Source of the DNA: Lederbergia graminis
Lineage (GTDB): Bacteria; Bacillota; Bacilli; Bacillales; Bacillaceae_C
Assembly: GCF_042655485.1 (NCBI RefSeq)
Contig: NZ_JBHSMC010000005.1
Location: 100,366 to 164,365 of the forward strand
Direction: 5' to 3'
DNA: 64,000 nt
Below the pieces are notes generated by a model that did no database searches, was not told the origin of the DNA, and saw nothing but the letters and a program-made list of their open reading frames with translations. Of this stretch, positions 26,902 to 35,980 are shown piece after piece (within the stretch, counting starts at the first letter, position 1; each line of letters starts with the position of its first letter). A program made the position numbers and the translations under genes.

Positions 26902-27716
26902 TATTTATCTTCCTTTCCTGTTTCTCTTGTGCGATTTTTTCCCAAAATAAAAATAGGTTCAAGCTTTCCATTTTCATAAATGAAAGATAGAGCCGTAATT
27001 GGCACATGTCCCGAAGTAAAAAAGCTCATTGTCATTTGCGCTAGAACATCATAACCTGTACCATTACGAATGTCAGCTATAATTAGAACATCTTGATGCG
27101 GAACAGCAACAGCCATTTCCCCTTTTATTGTTTCAGCTTTTTCTTCCAGAAACTTCTCATTTAGAATACGGCTAGCATCATATCCATCATTTGTATTTAA
27201 AAAGTAAAAATCATTTCCGGCAACTGTATCTTTTTTCATTTTTGTAGATAAAGATCTCACATTAAAACGTGCAATTTCTCGTATATTTGTTGGATCTAAT
27301 CCTTCTTTTTCAATTAAGTTATCATCTATTAGACGATATGTATTACCAAGATCAAGAGCATAGTATATTCTTGTTTCTGCCGTATGTTCATCGGTCATAA
27401 ACTTTACATCATCCTCTGAACTCGTTGGAAATGAAGTGGATCTAATAACAGGTAATATTTTTTTCTCGCTTCCTGAAATAGTATGTTCCTTACCCATAAC
27501 ATTAAGTGCATTTTCAACATAATACACTACTTCGTCTATAGCTTTTTCTTTTTGTTCATGCCATTTTGCTACAATTCCGGAAAGCGCAACGACAGTCCCT
27601 TTCCCTGTTTCTTCATTTTCAATCCGCAAACTTTCTTTGTCGCGGTCATATGTAAAAGTACGTCCTGGTTTTGCTAGACGTTTCTCTAGTTCTCTTCGTA
27701 ATTTACTTTCATTCAT
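26901..27716 (-). CDS. ytpQ: DUF1444 protein YtpQ
   Basis: Conserved Firmicute protein of about 271 residues with no known activity, normally next to ytpR. It has an N-terminal charged helix (SKLRRELEKRLAKPGRTF), and no signal peptide or membrane helix. ATG 27716 follows AAGGAGGGG with eight-base spacing. An upstream extension to 27803 would run through the ytpP terminator, so I reject it. Confidence 0.88.
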   Translation of the reverse strand: MNESKLRRELEKRLAKPGRTFTYDRDKESLRIENEETGKGTVVALSGIVAKWHEQKEKAIDEVVYYVENALNVMGKEHTISGSEKKILPVIRSTSFPTSSEDDVKFMTDEHTAETRIYYALDLGNTYRLIDDNLIEKEGLDPTNIREIARFNVRSLSTKMKKDTVAGNDFYFLNTNDGYDASRILNEKFLEEKAETIKGEMAVAVPHQDVLIIADIRNGTGYDVLAQMTMSFFTSGHVPITALSFIYENGKLEPIFILGKNRTRETGKEDK

Positions 27717-27790
27717 TTTATTCACCCCTCCTTGGGCACAATTACATACATTCCATTTTACACGATTCATCATTAATCCACAAAAAAATA

Positions 27791-27817
27791 AAACCTCTAC
27801 CAACTCGGCAGAGGTTT
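27791..27817 (-). terminator. Terminator between ytpP and ytpQ
   Basis: AAACCTCT / AGAGGTTT stem, then TTTTATTTTTTT on the - strand. It separates ytpP from ytpQR transcriptionally. Confidence 0.85.
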
Positions 27818-27826
27818 CGAAACATA

Positions 27827-28144
27827 TTAATTTGCTAAGCCATTAATAAATTCTTCAATTTCTTCTTGCGTTTTACGATCTTTACTTACAAAACGACCTG
27901 CTTCTTCCCCATTGTGGTAAGCGATGAAACTCGGTATCCCAAAAATATCTAATTCGCTGCATAAATCGATGAACTCATCACGATCTACAAGGATAAAATT
28001 ATATTCCGGATAGTCTGCTTCTATTCTTGGTAAGAATGGCTCAATGAATCTGCAATCTCCACACCAATCAGCAGAAAACATAAAAATTGTTCTTTCTTCT
28101 TTCTTTAATTCTTGAAACTGCTCGACAGACTGTAACTTTTCCAT
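27827..28144 (-). CDS. ytpP: Thioredoxin-like protein YtpP
   Basis: Cytosolic thioredoxin-fold protein of 105 residues. The redox motif is SADWCGDCRFIEP (CGDC rather than CGPC), and the cis-Pro is in FGIPSFIAY. It probably acts as a thiol-disulfide reductant for unknown clients. AGGAGGAAT precedes ATG. Confidence 0.92.
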   Translation of the reverse strand: MEKLQSVEQFQELKKEERTIFMFSADWCGDCRFIEPFLPRIEADYPEYNFILVDRDEFIDLCSELDIFGIPSFIAYHNGEEAGRFVSKDRKTQEEIEEFINGLAN

Positions 28145-28225
28145 TATGATTCCTCCTGTATTTTAAGCTTCTACTTTTTATCATACTTATCATAGCAAAA
28201 GGAGAAATAAGTACAACAACAATTT

Positions 28226-28762
28226 TTAATTATCTGTAGATTCATCTTCATTTTCGATAAAAGAAGTTGAGGCTACAATCTCCATTAATAATTTGGCATC
28301 TTCTGCTACATTCTTTAAAGCAGATTTAGTAGAGGCTTTCACCCCACCAATCCCAACTGTAACAATATATTCATCTTCCTCATTAGAATTATTTATAATA
28401 ATAAATCCAAATCGATTATCGTCTTCAAAAGATTTCTCACCAAGAACTTTGTCAGGAGCAGCAATTAGTCCATTATATAATGCTTTACTTGTTGCTTCTT
28501 CAAATTGATTATAAAAAAGGATAATCGGCTCTTCCCCATGTTCTAGAAAGATATTATTTGCTGTTTCCTTTTCTATTTTACTATCTGAAGGGAGATGAAA
28601 AGAAATCGATTGAACTTCTTTATTTGCTTCTTTAGGCTTTGCTTTAAAAGCTTGTTCCACATTTTCTATAGCTTTTTCTTTTTGTTCTTCTATCGTTGTA
28701 CCACAAGCTACAAGAATTGGAACAATCATGAGGAGAATCAAGCTTAGGGTGACTTTTTTCAC
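28226..28762 (-). CDS. Putative lipoprotein of unknown function
   Basis: About 178 residues. The signal peptide VKKVTLSLILLMIVPILVAC ends in a lipobox (LVAC), so the mature protein would be membrane-anchored outside the cell. The mature part is acidic, with a conserved-looking central region (SFHLPSDSKIEKETANNIFLEHG). I do not recognise a named domain. GTG 28762 is seven bases after AAAGGAGG. ATG 28768 is too close to the site. Confidence 0.75.
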   Translation of the reverse strand: MKKVTLSLILLMIVPILVACGTTIEEQKEKAIENVEQAFKAKPKEANKEVQSISFHLPSDSKIEKETANNIFLEHGEEPIILFYNQFEEATSKALYNGLIAAPDKVLGEKSFEDDNRFGFIIINNSNEEDEYIVTVGIGGVKASTKSALKNVAEDAKLLMEIVASTSFIENEDESTDN

Positions 28763-28892
28763 ATTCATTCCTCCTTTACTACAGGGCATATAGTACTATC
28801 ATACTACTGAAAAAAATAATATTACAACCCTTATCATTATTTTTTCTATACTAATCATAATAATGGAAGAATTACAAATCACAAATAATTGA

Positions 28893-29411
28893 TTAGTTAT
28901 CTTGTGAATACTGTCTCTGACCAATTAACAGTTTACATATATGAGTAAACATCTCCGTCCTGTCAATTAGTCCATTTGTGAAAATACCAATAGCCCCTTC
29001 CTTTGATCTAATATTTTCACGTTTGCAATACTCTTCCATTACATTTCCTAAAACTTGTCCATTTCTGAGCTTGGAAGCAATAATCTCTGGTAATTTAATT
29101 CTTGCACCACCAGATAAAATAGTTTCCTTTCCTTTTTCAGCCAGCGCGCCATAATTAATTAAATAGAGTCCATAGGGGGTTTCCGTCACTCCACCTTCTA
29201 AACCAAATGCCATTTCTACATCGGCTTGCAGTAGACAATATTCTGCTCGATTTACAGCCCCTCTCATCGTTTCTTCATCCGAAAAAGGCATATCACTCAC
29301 ACTTGATGGTGCATCAATTGGAAACAATGTATGAATGAGTTCAGCACTATCTAGTGCAAGTTTAGCAGCATTAATTTTCGCTTTGTTTTTGGACCCAATT
29401 GCAATATTCAC
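28893..29411 (-). CDS. Inosine/xanthosine triphosphatase, DUF84 (YjjX) family
   Basis: Protein of 172 residues with the DUF84/YjjX house-cleaning NTPase signature: N-terminal IAIGSKNKAKINAAKLAL, DMPFSDEETMRGAVNRAEYC and EMAFGLEGGV. These enzymes hydrolyse ITP and XTP so that deaminated purines do not enter nucleic acids (family knowledge). GTG start with AAAGGAG upstream. Confidence 0.85.
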   Translation of the reverse strand: MNIAIGSKNKAKINAAKLALDSAELIHTLFPIDAPSSVSDMPFSDEETMRGAVNRAEYCLLQADVEMAFGLEGGVTETPYGLYLINYGALAEKGKETILSGGARIKLPEIIASKLRNGQVLGNVMEEYCKRENIRSKEGAIGIFTNGLIDRTEMFTHICKLLIGQRQYSQDN

Positions 29412-29454
29412 TAGGAACTGCTCCTTTCCATTCCAACAATAGAAATAGAGACGA

Positions 29455-29485
29455 TAGATTATCCATCGCCTCTATAGCATTCCAC
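29455..29485 (-). terminator. Terminator of ytoP
   Basis: ATAGAGGCGAT / ATCGTCTCTAT stem on the - strand with a TTTCT tail, directly after the M42 peptidase gene. Confidence 0.65.
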
Positions 29486-29487
29486 TA

Positions 29488-30561
29488 CTATTTTTGAATA
29501 ATCTCATTTATAGTTGTTTTGTCACAAGCTTTTACTAATTTCACAATTAATTCTTTTGCTGCTGCGTAATCATCCACATGAACAATAGAAGCATGTGTAT
29601 GTATGTAACGTGAACAAATTCCAATTACTCCACTTGGAACTCCTTCATTCGATACATGTACTCGCCCTGCGTCTGTACCACCTTGAGACACAAAGTATTG
29701 ATATGGAATACGATTGGATTCTGCCGTATCAAGGATAAATTCACGCATTCCTTTATGTGTCACCATCGAGCGATCAAATATTCGGAGGAGTGCCCCTTTC
29801 CCAAGTTGACCAAATTCGTTTTTATCTCCTGACATATCATTTGCAGGACTTGCATCCAACGCAAAGAAAATATCTGGTTTTATCATATTTGCCGCAGTAG
29901 CTGCTCCTCTAAGACCAACTTCCTCTTGAACTGTGGCTCCAGAGTAAAGGATATTTGGTATATCGCTTCCTTGTAGTTCTTTTAATAACTCAATGGATAA
30001 TCCACACCCATATCGATTATCCCAAGCTTTTGCCATAATTTTTTTTGGATTTGCCATTGGTGTAAAAGGACATACAGGTACAATCTGTTGCCCAGGCTTA
30101 ATCCCAATTTTTTTTGCATCACTAAGATCATCAGCACCAATATCAATTAACATGTTTTTAACATCCATTGGTTTTTTCCGTTGATTATCACTTAATAAAT
30201 GCGGTGGTATGGACCCAATAACACCAGGTACTTTCCCGTTATCTGTAATAATTTCTACTCGTTGTGCTAGCAGTACTTGACTCCACCAGCCACCTAAGGT
30301 TTGAAAACGAATCATTCCGTTATCTGTAATATCTGTCACCATAAAGCCAACTTCATCCATATGACCTGCAACCATAACAGTTGGTCCATCTTCATTACCA
30401 CGTTTTATACCAAAAATCCCACCGAGGCGATCCTGCACGATTTCATCCGCATATTTCGCTAATTGTTCACGCATAAATCTTCTTACTGCATGTTCATTTC
30501 CCGGTGTTCCAGGAAGTTCGGTAAGGGTTTTAAACAATTCCATTGTTTCATTATTCATCAT
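29488..30561 (-). CDS. ytoP: M42-family glutamyl aminopeptidase YtoP
   Basis: Cytosolic metallo-aminopeptidase of 357 residues that trims peptides and assembles as large tetrahedral particles in this family. The di-metal ligands and catalytic Glu are visible in VAGHMDEVGFM, AWDNRYGCG, TVQEEVGLRGA, DASPANDM and GGTDAGRVH. The start has tandem ATGs after CAGGAGGACAG, and either could be used. Confidence 0.92.
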   Translation of the reverse strand: MMNNETMELFKTLTELPGTPGNEHAVRRFMREQLAKYADEIVQDRLGGIFGIKRGNEDGPTVMVAGHMDEVGFMVTDITDNGMIRFQTLGGWWSQVLLAQRVEIITDNGKVPGVIGSIPPHLLSDNQRKKPMDVKNMLIDIGADDLSDAKKIGIKPGQQIVPVCPFTPMANPKKIMAKAWDNRYGCGLSIELLKELQGSDIPNILYSGATVQEEVGLRGAATAANMIKPDIFFALDASPANDMSGDKNEFGQLGKGALLRIFDRSMVTHKGMREFILDTAESNRIPYQYFVSQGGTDAGRVHVSNEGVPSGVIGICSRYIHTHASIVHVDDYAAAKELIVKLVKACDKTTINEIIQK

Positions 30562-30677
30562 CTGTCCTCCTGAATTATATCGAAATCTTATGACACTAAC
30601 TCATATTTTACAGAATTCCCTACTTAGACGCCATTAATATTACTTCGTAACTCGTAATAATTAAACTATCGTAGTTG

Positions 30678-30696
30678 GTATACAATTATTGTATAC
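30678..30696 (+). promoter_or_regulatory. Perfect palindrome upstream of ytzB
   Basis: GTATACAATTATTGTATAC, a 19-bp perfect dyad, overlaps the likely ytzB promoter region and lies about 33 bases before the start codon. It looks like an operator. The binding protein is unknown. Confidence 0.5.
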
Positions 30697-30728
30697 TGAT
30701 ATTATGTAAATTTGCGGGGGTGTATTGC

Positions 30729-31040
30729 TTGAATTGGAAAACATTTGTTATTGGGACAGCTACAGGTATTATTGGTGGCTATCTTGTAAGTAAAAGTATT
30801 CAAGACCAAATGCCGATTCCAGGTGAAAAGGTGTTGGCAAGTGTAAAGCGTGCATTTAAGAAAGAAGGTAGTATTGATGGTTCTTGGCTACAAATGAAAC
30901 CTGAAAATTATTCCAAGTATGCATTACATACAAAGGTTTATCGTGGTGGAATCATGCGCACAGTAAATGGAGAACGCCAACAATTTGAATTTATTGCAGA
31001 TGCATATACAGGAAGCGTCATTGATATTTATCCCATATGA
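30729..31040 (+). CDS. ytzB: PepSY-domain protein YtzB
   Basis: Small protein of about 103 residues with an N-terminal hydrophobic anchor (TFVIGTATGIIGGYLV). A C-terminal PepSY-like unit (YRGGIMRTVNGERQQFEFIADAYTGSVIDIYPI) often restrains proteases or senses the cell surface. TTG 30729 is seven bases after GCGGGGGTG. Upstream in-frame codons contain the palindrome and lack a ribosome site. It ends at a strong hairpin shared with ytnP. Confidence 0.85.
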   Translation: MNWKTFVIGTATGIIGGYLVSKSIQDQMPIPGEKVLASVKRAFKKEGSIDGSWLQMKPENYSKYALHTKVYRGGIMRTVNGERQQFEFIADAYTGSVIDIYPI

Positions 31041-31080
31041 GAGTGAAAGCAATAAATTTAACTATAAAGCTTGTTTAATC

Positions 31081-31111
31081 CGCAACGGAAACTAAGTGTA
31101 TTTCCGTTGCG
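31081..31111. terminator. Bidirectional terminator ytzB/ytnP
   Basis: CGCAACGGAAA / TTTCCGTTGCG hairpin. Its loop AAGTGTATTTCCG resembles the edge of the family A repeat. Confidence 0.75.
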
Positions 31112-31155
31112 TTATTATTTCCAATAGCCTTTCATTTCTTCTTATCTAAATGGAA

Positions 31156-32004
31156 TTACTCTATTCTTTCCCTCATTACTGAAGCAATAATACTTCCTTC
31201 TTCATCCCATTTTATGGCTCTATAGTGAGCGTCATGATAAAAAATGAACCAATCCTGAGCTTGCATTGTCTCCGTTACCCATTTCTGCTTGTTACGAATT
31301 GAGTCCATTGGATAATCGTCATATGCTAGTACCCAAAGTACATTTTGATGTGCATGTGTTGGCATTAAATCCCCCATATGAACTACTCTTTCCCCAGCGC
31401 TTTCAATTACAATCAAGGAATGCCCCGCACTATGACCACCAGTGTGAACCATTTTTATTGTATCCTCAATGATTAACTCATTTTTAAACGTTACCATTTG
31501 TTCCTCAATACATTTCCAGTTTTCTTCCCAATATGTATTACGTGATCGTATATTTGGATTACGCATTTCATTCCATTCCACTTCAGATGTGTAAATAATT
31601 GCATTAGGAAAAACAGATTGATAACCATTATTCGAAGGTGTAGTTAAACCACATGCATGATCAAAATGGAGGTGAGTCATACAAATGATATCAATATCTA
31701 TAGGCTTAAGACCGAGACGTGCTAACGATGTATTGATGGAAGACTCTTCCGTCACACCAAAATTCCGCTTTTGTTTATCGGTTAATTTACCGTTCCCTAT
31801 TCCAGATTCAATTAATACATGTTTCCCATTCACGTTTAAGTATATGGGATCTGTGCGTAGTTCAATTTGATTTTTCTCATTTACAGGATATTTACGAGAC
31901 CAAAGCGGCTTTGGGACAACTCCAAACATGGCACCACCGTCCATATGTGTAACACCACCATTAAGCCAAGTCAAGGTAATTTCTCCAATTTTTAATGTCT
32001 CCAT
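31156..32004 (-). CDS. ytnP: Metallo-beta-lactamase-fold lactonase YtnP
   Basis: Zinc hydrolase of 282 residues. The HxHxDH motif is THLHFDHACGL, with further ligands in HTGGHSAGHS and GDLMPTH. B. subtilis YtnP degrades acyl-homoserine lactones and interferes with streptomycete signalling (known for the homolog). The substrate here is inferred. GAGGCGAC precedes ATG. It lies upstream of ytzB and downstream of trmB, as in B. subtilis. Confidence 0.9.
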   Translation of the reverse strand: METLKIGEITLTWLNGGVTHMDGGAMFGVVPKPLWSRKYPVNEKNQIELRTDPIYLNVNGKHVLIESGIGNGKLTDKQKRNFGVTEESSINTSLARLGLKPIDIDIICMTHLHFDHACGLTTPSNNGYQSVFPNAIIYTSEVEWNEMRNPNIRSRNTYWEENWKCIEEQMVTFKNELIIEDTIKMVHTGGHSAGHSLIVIESAGERVVHMGDLMPTHAHQNVLWVLAYDDYPMDSIRNKQKWVTETMQAQDWFIFYHDAHYRAIKWDEEGSIIASVMRERIE

Positions 32005-32044
32005 ATCGTCGCCTCGATTCTTTTTGTCTTCATTTTAACAAAAA

Positions 32045-32068
32045 AACCACTGAAATTAATCAGTGGTT
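32045..32068 (-). terminator. Terminator overlapping the trmB stop
   Basis: AACCACTG / CAGTGGTT stem followed by TTTTTTT on the - strand. The 5' arm encodes the last TrmB residues. Confidence 0.85.
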
Positions 32069-32713
32069 AGATCTATTTTTATATTGTACTTCGCAGCGAT
32101 AAATTGGGTGCCCCATACTTGAGAACTTTTCTTCATATTCTGTCATAATATTGCCTTCAAAATCACTATTGTGTAAATCAAGACTGACAAATTTCAATAA
32201 TAATCCGTATTTTGAAAAACTCATTAATGAATATTCAAATAGCCCGCGATTATCTGTCTTAAAATGAATCTCCCCTTCGTCAATTAACACTTCTTCATAA
32301 ATTCTCAAAAATGATTCATATGTTAACCGACGTTTTTCATGACGGTTTTTAGGCCATGGATCAGAGAAGTTCAAATACACACGGGATACATCACCTTTTT
32401 CGAAAAATTCTCGTAGGTCTTCCCCATTCGTGTGTAAAAGCTTTACATTAGGTAGTTCTGCTTCGATTAATCGATCTAGGGCAGTTACAATGACACTTTC
32501 TTGCAGTTCAATTCCAATATAATTTATTTCTGGGTTCATACGAGCCATCTCTGTGACAAACTGTCCTTTACCTGTACCCACTTCTATATGGATTGGATTT
32601 TTATTATCAAATAATAAATTCCATTTACCTCTATAATTTTCAGGATTTGGTACTATATATTGAGGATAATTTTGAATTTTTTCCTTCGCCCATGGTTTAT
32701 GTCTTAAACGCAT
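32060..32713 (-). CDS. trmB: tRNA (guanine-N7)-methyltransferase
   Basis: SAM-dependent enzyme of 217 residues that methylates G46 of tRNAs. The SAM loop EVGTGKGQFVTEMA and catalytic SDPWPKNRHEKRRL are diagnostic, and the N-terminal MRLRHKPWAKE is typical. ATG 32713 is seven bases after GAGGTG. The in-frame ATG at 32728 lies upstream of that site. Confidence 0.95.
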   Translation of the reverse strand: MRLRHKPWAKEKIQNYPQYIVPNPENYRGKWNLLFDNKNPIHIEVGTGKGQFVTEMARMNPEINYIGIELQESVIVTALDRLIEAELPNVKLLHTNGEDLREFFEKGDVSRVYLNFSDPWPKNRHEKRRLTYESFLRIYEEVLIDEGEIHFKTDNRGLFEYSLMSFSKYGLLLKFVSLDLHNSDFEGNIMTEYEEKFSSMGHPIYRCEVQYKNRSNH

Positions 32714-32818
32714 TTCATTACACCTCATTACCAGATTTTACATTTAAATAACGTATAAAGATGATAGTTCCTGAGTAAACTACCTTCGATTGTATCAACG
32801 TATGAAAGGGAGTTTACT

Positions 32819-33097
32819 ATGTCATTAAACCATCAAGATCAAGTTAATTTAATACAAGATATATTAGTGAATCATCTTGAGGATTGTTGTGGTTCTGTTT
32901 CCGAATGTGAACAACTAGGGAGGTTGGTTAAGTCACTCCTCACGAATAGTGCTGTTCCTAGCGAAATGCAACCTGTTCTTGAAGATATTTATAACTATTG
33001 TCAATCCGGAAAAAACTCCCCTGATTTAGAAAATCATATAAATACCCACCAGGACGAACTATCCCAGTGGGTAGGACAAATTAATAGTTTTTCATAA
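32819..33097 (+). CDS. ytzH: YtzH-like protein
   Basis: Small acidic helical protein of 92 residues with a Cys pair (LEDCCGSVSECEQL). The family is found only in Bacillaceae, next to trmB and ytmP. The function is unknown. AAAGGGAG precedes ATG. It is convergent with ytmP and ends at a terminator. Confidence 0.85.
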   Translation: MSLNHQDQVNLIQDILVNHLEDCCGSVSECEQLGRLVKSLLTNSAVPSEMQPVLEDIYNYCQSGKNSPDLENHINTHQDELSQWVGQINSFS

Positions 33098-33100
33098 ATA

Positions 33101-33126
33101 TTGGGGGGTGCACAAGCACTCTCCCA
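33101..33126 (+). terminator. Terminator of ytzH
   Basis: TTGGGGGGTGC / GCACTCTCCCAA stem followed by GTTTTAATT. Confidence 0.8.
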
Positions 33127-33130
33127 AGTT

Positions 33131-33910
33131 TTAATTAAATTCCATTCCGCTAATAAAATCCATCCAAAATTCCACTTCATCCATACGGTCTTTACTTTTT
33201 AGCCATTGTATGGATTGCAATGTTTGTGCCAATGTATACCACTTCATTCGTAGTTCCAAATGTTTTGTTAAGTTTAAACCATATTGTTTTAACCAAACAT
33301 CCCAATCCTCTTTGGGAATATACCAATGAAGTAATAAACCTAAGTCAAGAGCAGGATCAGCTATCATTGCGCCGTCCCAATCAATTAAATATAGTTCATT
33401 ATCGTCAGAGAGTAACCAATTATTATGATTGACATCACCATGACAAACAGCCCACTCGTCACATTTAATATTTGGAATTTCTTTTTTTAGAAATGTAATC
33501 ACTTTTTTAACAATATTCAATTGTAACAAATCAGCATCCAATTTGGATTCTATATCTTTTACCATTTCAATTGGTTCATAAGGAGTTTTGCCTAATCTCA
33601 TCAACATAGTCAAAAGCGGGCGTGATTCATGAATTTTTCTAAGTAGCTTAGCTGCTCTTTCTTGAGCCATTTCCCTAGGTTTAAACTCTCTACCAATTAA
33701 ACATTGCTGTGCGGTAATTACATCACCATTTTCCATTCTCTTCGTCCAAATTAGTTTAGGTACAATACCTTCAGCTGACAAAACAGCTAGGAATGGAGAA
33801 GAATTACGTTTCAAAAATAACATTTCATTATCTTTTTTTGCAAAGAAAGCTTCACCTGTTGCACCGCCAGCAGGGGTTATCTCCCAATCCTGCCCTAATA
33901 AATGTTCCAC
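33131..33910 (-). CDS. ytmP: APH/choline-kinase-fold phosphotransferase YtmP
   Basis: Protein of 259 residues with the aminoglycoside phosphotransferase fold. The catalytic loop is VCHGDVNHNNWLL, and the metal-binding LIDWDGAMIADPALDLG follows. A small molecule, perhaps a sugar or choline-like compound, is the likely substrate, but none is established. GTG start after AAGGTGA. In B. subtilis the pullulanase gene amyX is next door. Here amyX has moved to the glycogen operon. Confidence 0.88.
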   Translation of the reverse strand: MEHLLGQDWEITPAGGATGEAFFAKKDNEMLFLKRNSSPFLAVLSAEGIVPKLIWTKRMENGDVITAQQCLIGREFKPREMAQERAAKLLRKIHESRPLLTMLMRLGKTPYEPIEMVKDIESKLDADLLQLNIVKKVITFLKKEIPNIKCDEWAVCHGDVNHNNWLLSDDNELYLIDWDGAMIADPALDLGLLLHWYIPKEDWDVWLKQYGLNLTKHLELRMKWYTLAQTLQSIQWLKSKDRMDEVEFWMDFISGMEFN

Positions 33911-34104
33911 CTAAATTCACCTTCATTTATGTCAACGAGAATATTACCCCGAATCATCAGTTCAAAAGATACAGATAAGCCCCAAAATAAACAAATTAAG
34001 GAGCAAATACTGCAAAAAATTATTATACTATAGCTATCCATTATTAGATTTTATCCTTAATCGACTTTTTTCGTCAAGCTGTTTTTACAAAAGTTCATTT
34101 TTCA

Positions 34105-35043
34105 TTAAGTTTTATTATTTGTTAACACTCTCCATCTATGCTTGGAAAGTTTTATGAACAATGGTGTTTCGCCAATGTTCTCACCATCTGCATGTGCTGG
34201 CAATGGGGATGAATAATTAATGGATATGTTCTTTCCTTTATATAAATCTACTTCTTTATAATTTATATGAGTACCCCAAAAAACGGAAATAAAAACAAAG
34301 AGAAGTTTAATTCTAGAAAGATTGTGAACTACCACTATATTAAATTCTCCATCTTGTGGATCAGCTTTAGGTGCTATCTTCATTCCACCACCATAAAAAG
34401 GTTGATTAGAGACAGTTACGAACCAGGTTCGATAAAATACTTCCTTCTTACCATCTATTATGAGGTTTAATGTCGTTGGTTGATAACGAAATAACTCCAT
34501 TATTAAGTAAAAAACATATATTAGACTACCTAATGAAAAAATATTTAACCATTTCTTCATTTTTGACCCATTCGCTTTTCTAGAGATCTCTGCATCAAAG
34601 CCAGCACCAATACTATTGATAAAATAACCAGACTGTTTTCCCGCATAATAACCCGCATCAAAACTCTCAGCTGATTCATTGAGAAGCGTCAAAATAACTT
34701 CTGTCGCTTTTTTCGGATTAAGTGGGATTTGATAACCTCTTGCAAAGTCATTACCAGATCCTGCCGGTATATATCCAACAACTGCATGTGGGTATGAAAT
34801 CGCGCCATTAATTACTTCATGTATCGTTCCATCTCCACCCACAGCGATGAATAATAATTCTTTTTTCTCAGTGGATGCAATTCTTTTCACTATATTAGTT
34901 GCATCTCCACGTGCTTCTGTAAAATATGCTTTGTATTGTAAATTAGCTAAATTTCCTTTAATTTGCTTCCATACTCTATAGCTAAGTCCATTTTTGGCTA
35001 GCGGGTTGATAATAAAAAATAATTTGCGATTAATATTCGACAT
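34105..35043 (-). CDS. ytlR: Diacylglycerol kinase-family lipid kinase YtlR
   Basis: Protein of 312 residues. The N-terminal NADK-like domain carries FFIINPLAKNG, VGGDGTIHEVINGA and GYIPAGSGNDFARG (ATP site). The C-terminal half resembles DagK (GGGMKIAPKADPQDGEF). It probably phosphorylates a lipid at the membrane. The start overlaps the end of ytlQ by 14 bases, so the two are likely coupled. Confidence 0.9.
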   Translation of the reverse strand: MSNINRKLFFIINPLAKNGLSYRVWKQIKGNLANLQYKAYFTEARGDATNIVKRIASTEKKELLFIAVGGDGTIHEVINGAISYPHAVVGYIPAGSGNDFARGYQIPLNPKKATEVILTLLNESAESFDAGYYAGKQSGYFINSIGAGFDAEISRKANGSKMKKWLNIFSLGSLIYVFYLIMELFRYQPTTLNLIIDGKKEVFYRTWFVTVSNQPFYGGGMKIAPKADPQDGEFNIVVVHNLSRIKLLFVFISVFWGTHINYKEVDLYKGKNISINYSSPLPAHADGENIGETPLFIKLSKHRWRVLTNNKT

Positions 35044-35959
35044 TACTCTCTTGATTCCAATCTGGTCTTGTAAAGGAAATTGTATGACATTGGTCTAACA
35101 ATGTTTTTGCTGCTCGTAATTGCATCATCTTTATCGGTGTTGTAGAACTTCTCATTCTCTGAAACCATTGATCATACGACCGTTTATCTAATATTTCAAG
35201 ATCATCAGGTGCATCTGGATAATCAATGTAACCATTTCTAGAAACAATTGCTTTTCGTATAGGGAGATCTACTGTTCCAATTTTAAATAGTTGTGTAACA
35301 ATTTTCTCCATGCGCTTAGCTGACATTACTGGATTTAATACTTTAAATTCTTCTCTATTGTTGGATTTTACGAGCCAAAAATGTTCTTTTGATCCTATAA
35401 AAGAATCGTTCTCCTCTTCCTCTACGAAAGCAAGACACCAAATTTCTGTCGGTGTAATAAGTAGCACTTCTAATTCCACTGGTGCCTTTTTAAGTAAAAA
35501 TACTGGCTCATACAATACAAAAAACGAATCAGGAAAACGTTGTAAAAAGTAGCGAATTTTTTTATCCTCGTAGTATTGTGAGTCGATAAATGATTTTTCG
35601 GCAATTGTTGAACTTGCCCAATTCAGTTGAAATTTTAATAAGTTATCAAGGAATTTTTGTTTTAATTCTGCTTTTGTAGCTATTTCGTGAAGGGAATTTA
35701 ACTGTATCGTTTCATCGTTCTCTTCCACAACAACGACCTCTTCATCTTTCTCCTTTTTACGGAATAATCGAAATAGAATTCCTCCTTTTTGTTTTTCTTC
35801 ATTTGTATCATCCGCTTGATGATACACTGTTGGAGATTCCCATTCCTTCACTAAGCTTTCCCAATGTTGCTTCTTTAGCCTAACAAATTGTGCTGGATAT
35901 CGGGATATATCCATTTCATATCGTGATATATAATCTTGTAATTTAATTAACTGAGCCAC
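35030..35959 (-). CDS. ytlQ: Conserved protein YtlQ
   Basis: About 309 residues, conserved in Bacillaceae between ytlP and ytlR. The first third is charged, with a Lys/Glu-rich linker (RLFRKKEKDEEVVVVEEND). The remainder is a globular domain with NERD-like features (IRKAIVSRNGYIDYPDAP). No catalytic motif is obvious. GTG 35959 is seven bases after AAGGA. The in-frame ATG at 35977 lies one base after a ribosome-like GAAGG and is less likely. Confidence 0.8.
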   Translation of the reverse strand: MAQLIKLQDYISRYEMDISRYPAQFVRLKKQHWESLVKEWESPTVYHQADDTNEEKQKGGILFRLFRKKEKDEEVVVVEENDETIQLNSLHEIATKAELKQKFLDNLLKFQLNWASSTIAEKSFIDSQYYEDKKIRYFLQRFPDSFFVLYEPVFLLKKAPVELEVLLITPTEIWCLAFVEEEENDSFIGSKEHFWLVKSNNREEFKVLNPVMSAKRMEKIVTQLFKIGTVDLPIRKAIVSRNGYIDYPDAPDDLEILDKRSYDQWFQRMRSSTTPIKMMQLRAAKTLLDQCHTISFTRPDWNQESNVEY

Positions 35960-35980
35960 TTTAATATCCTTCCTCATCCT

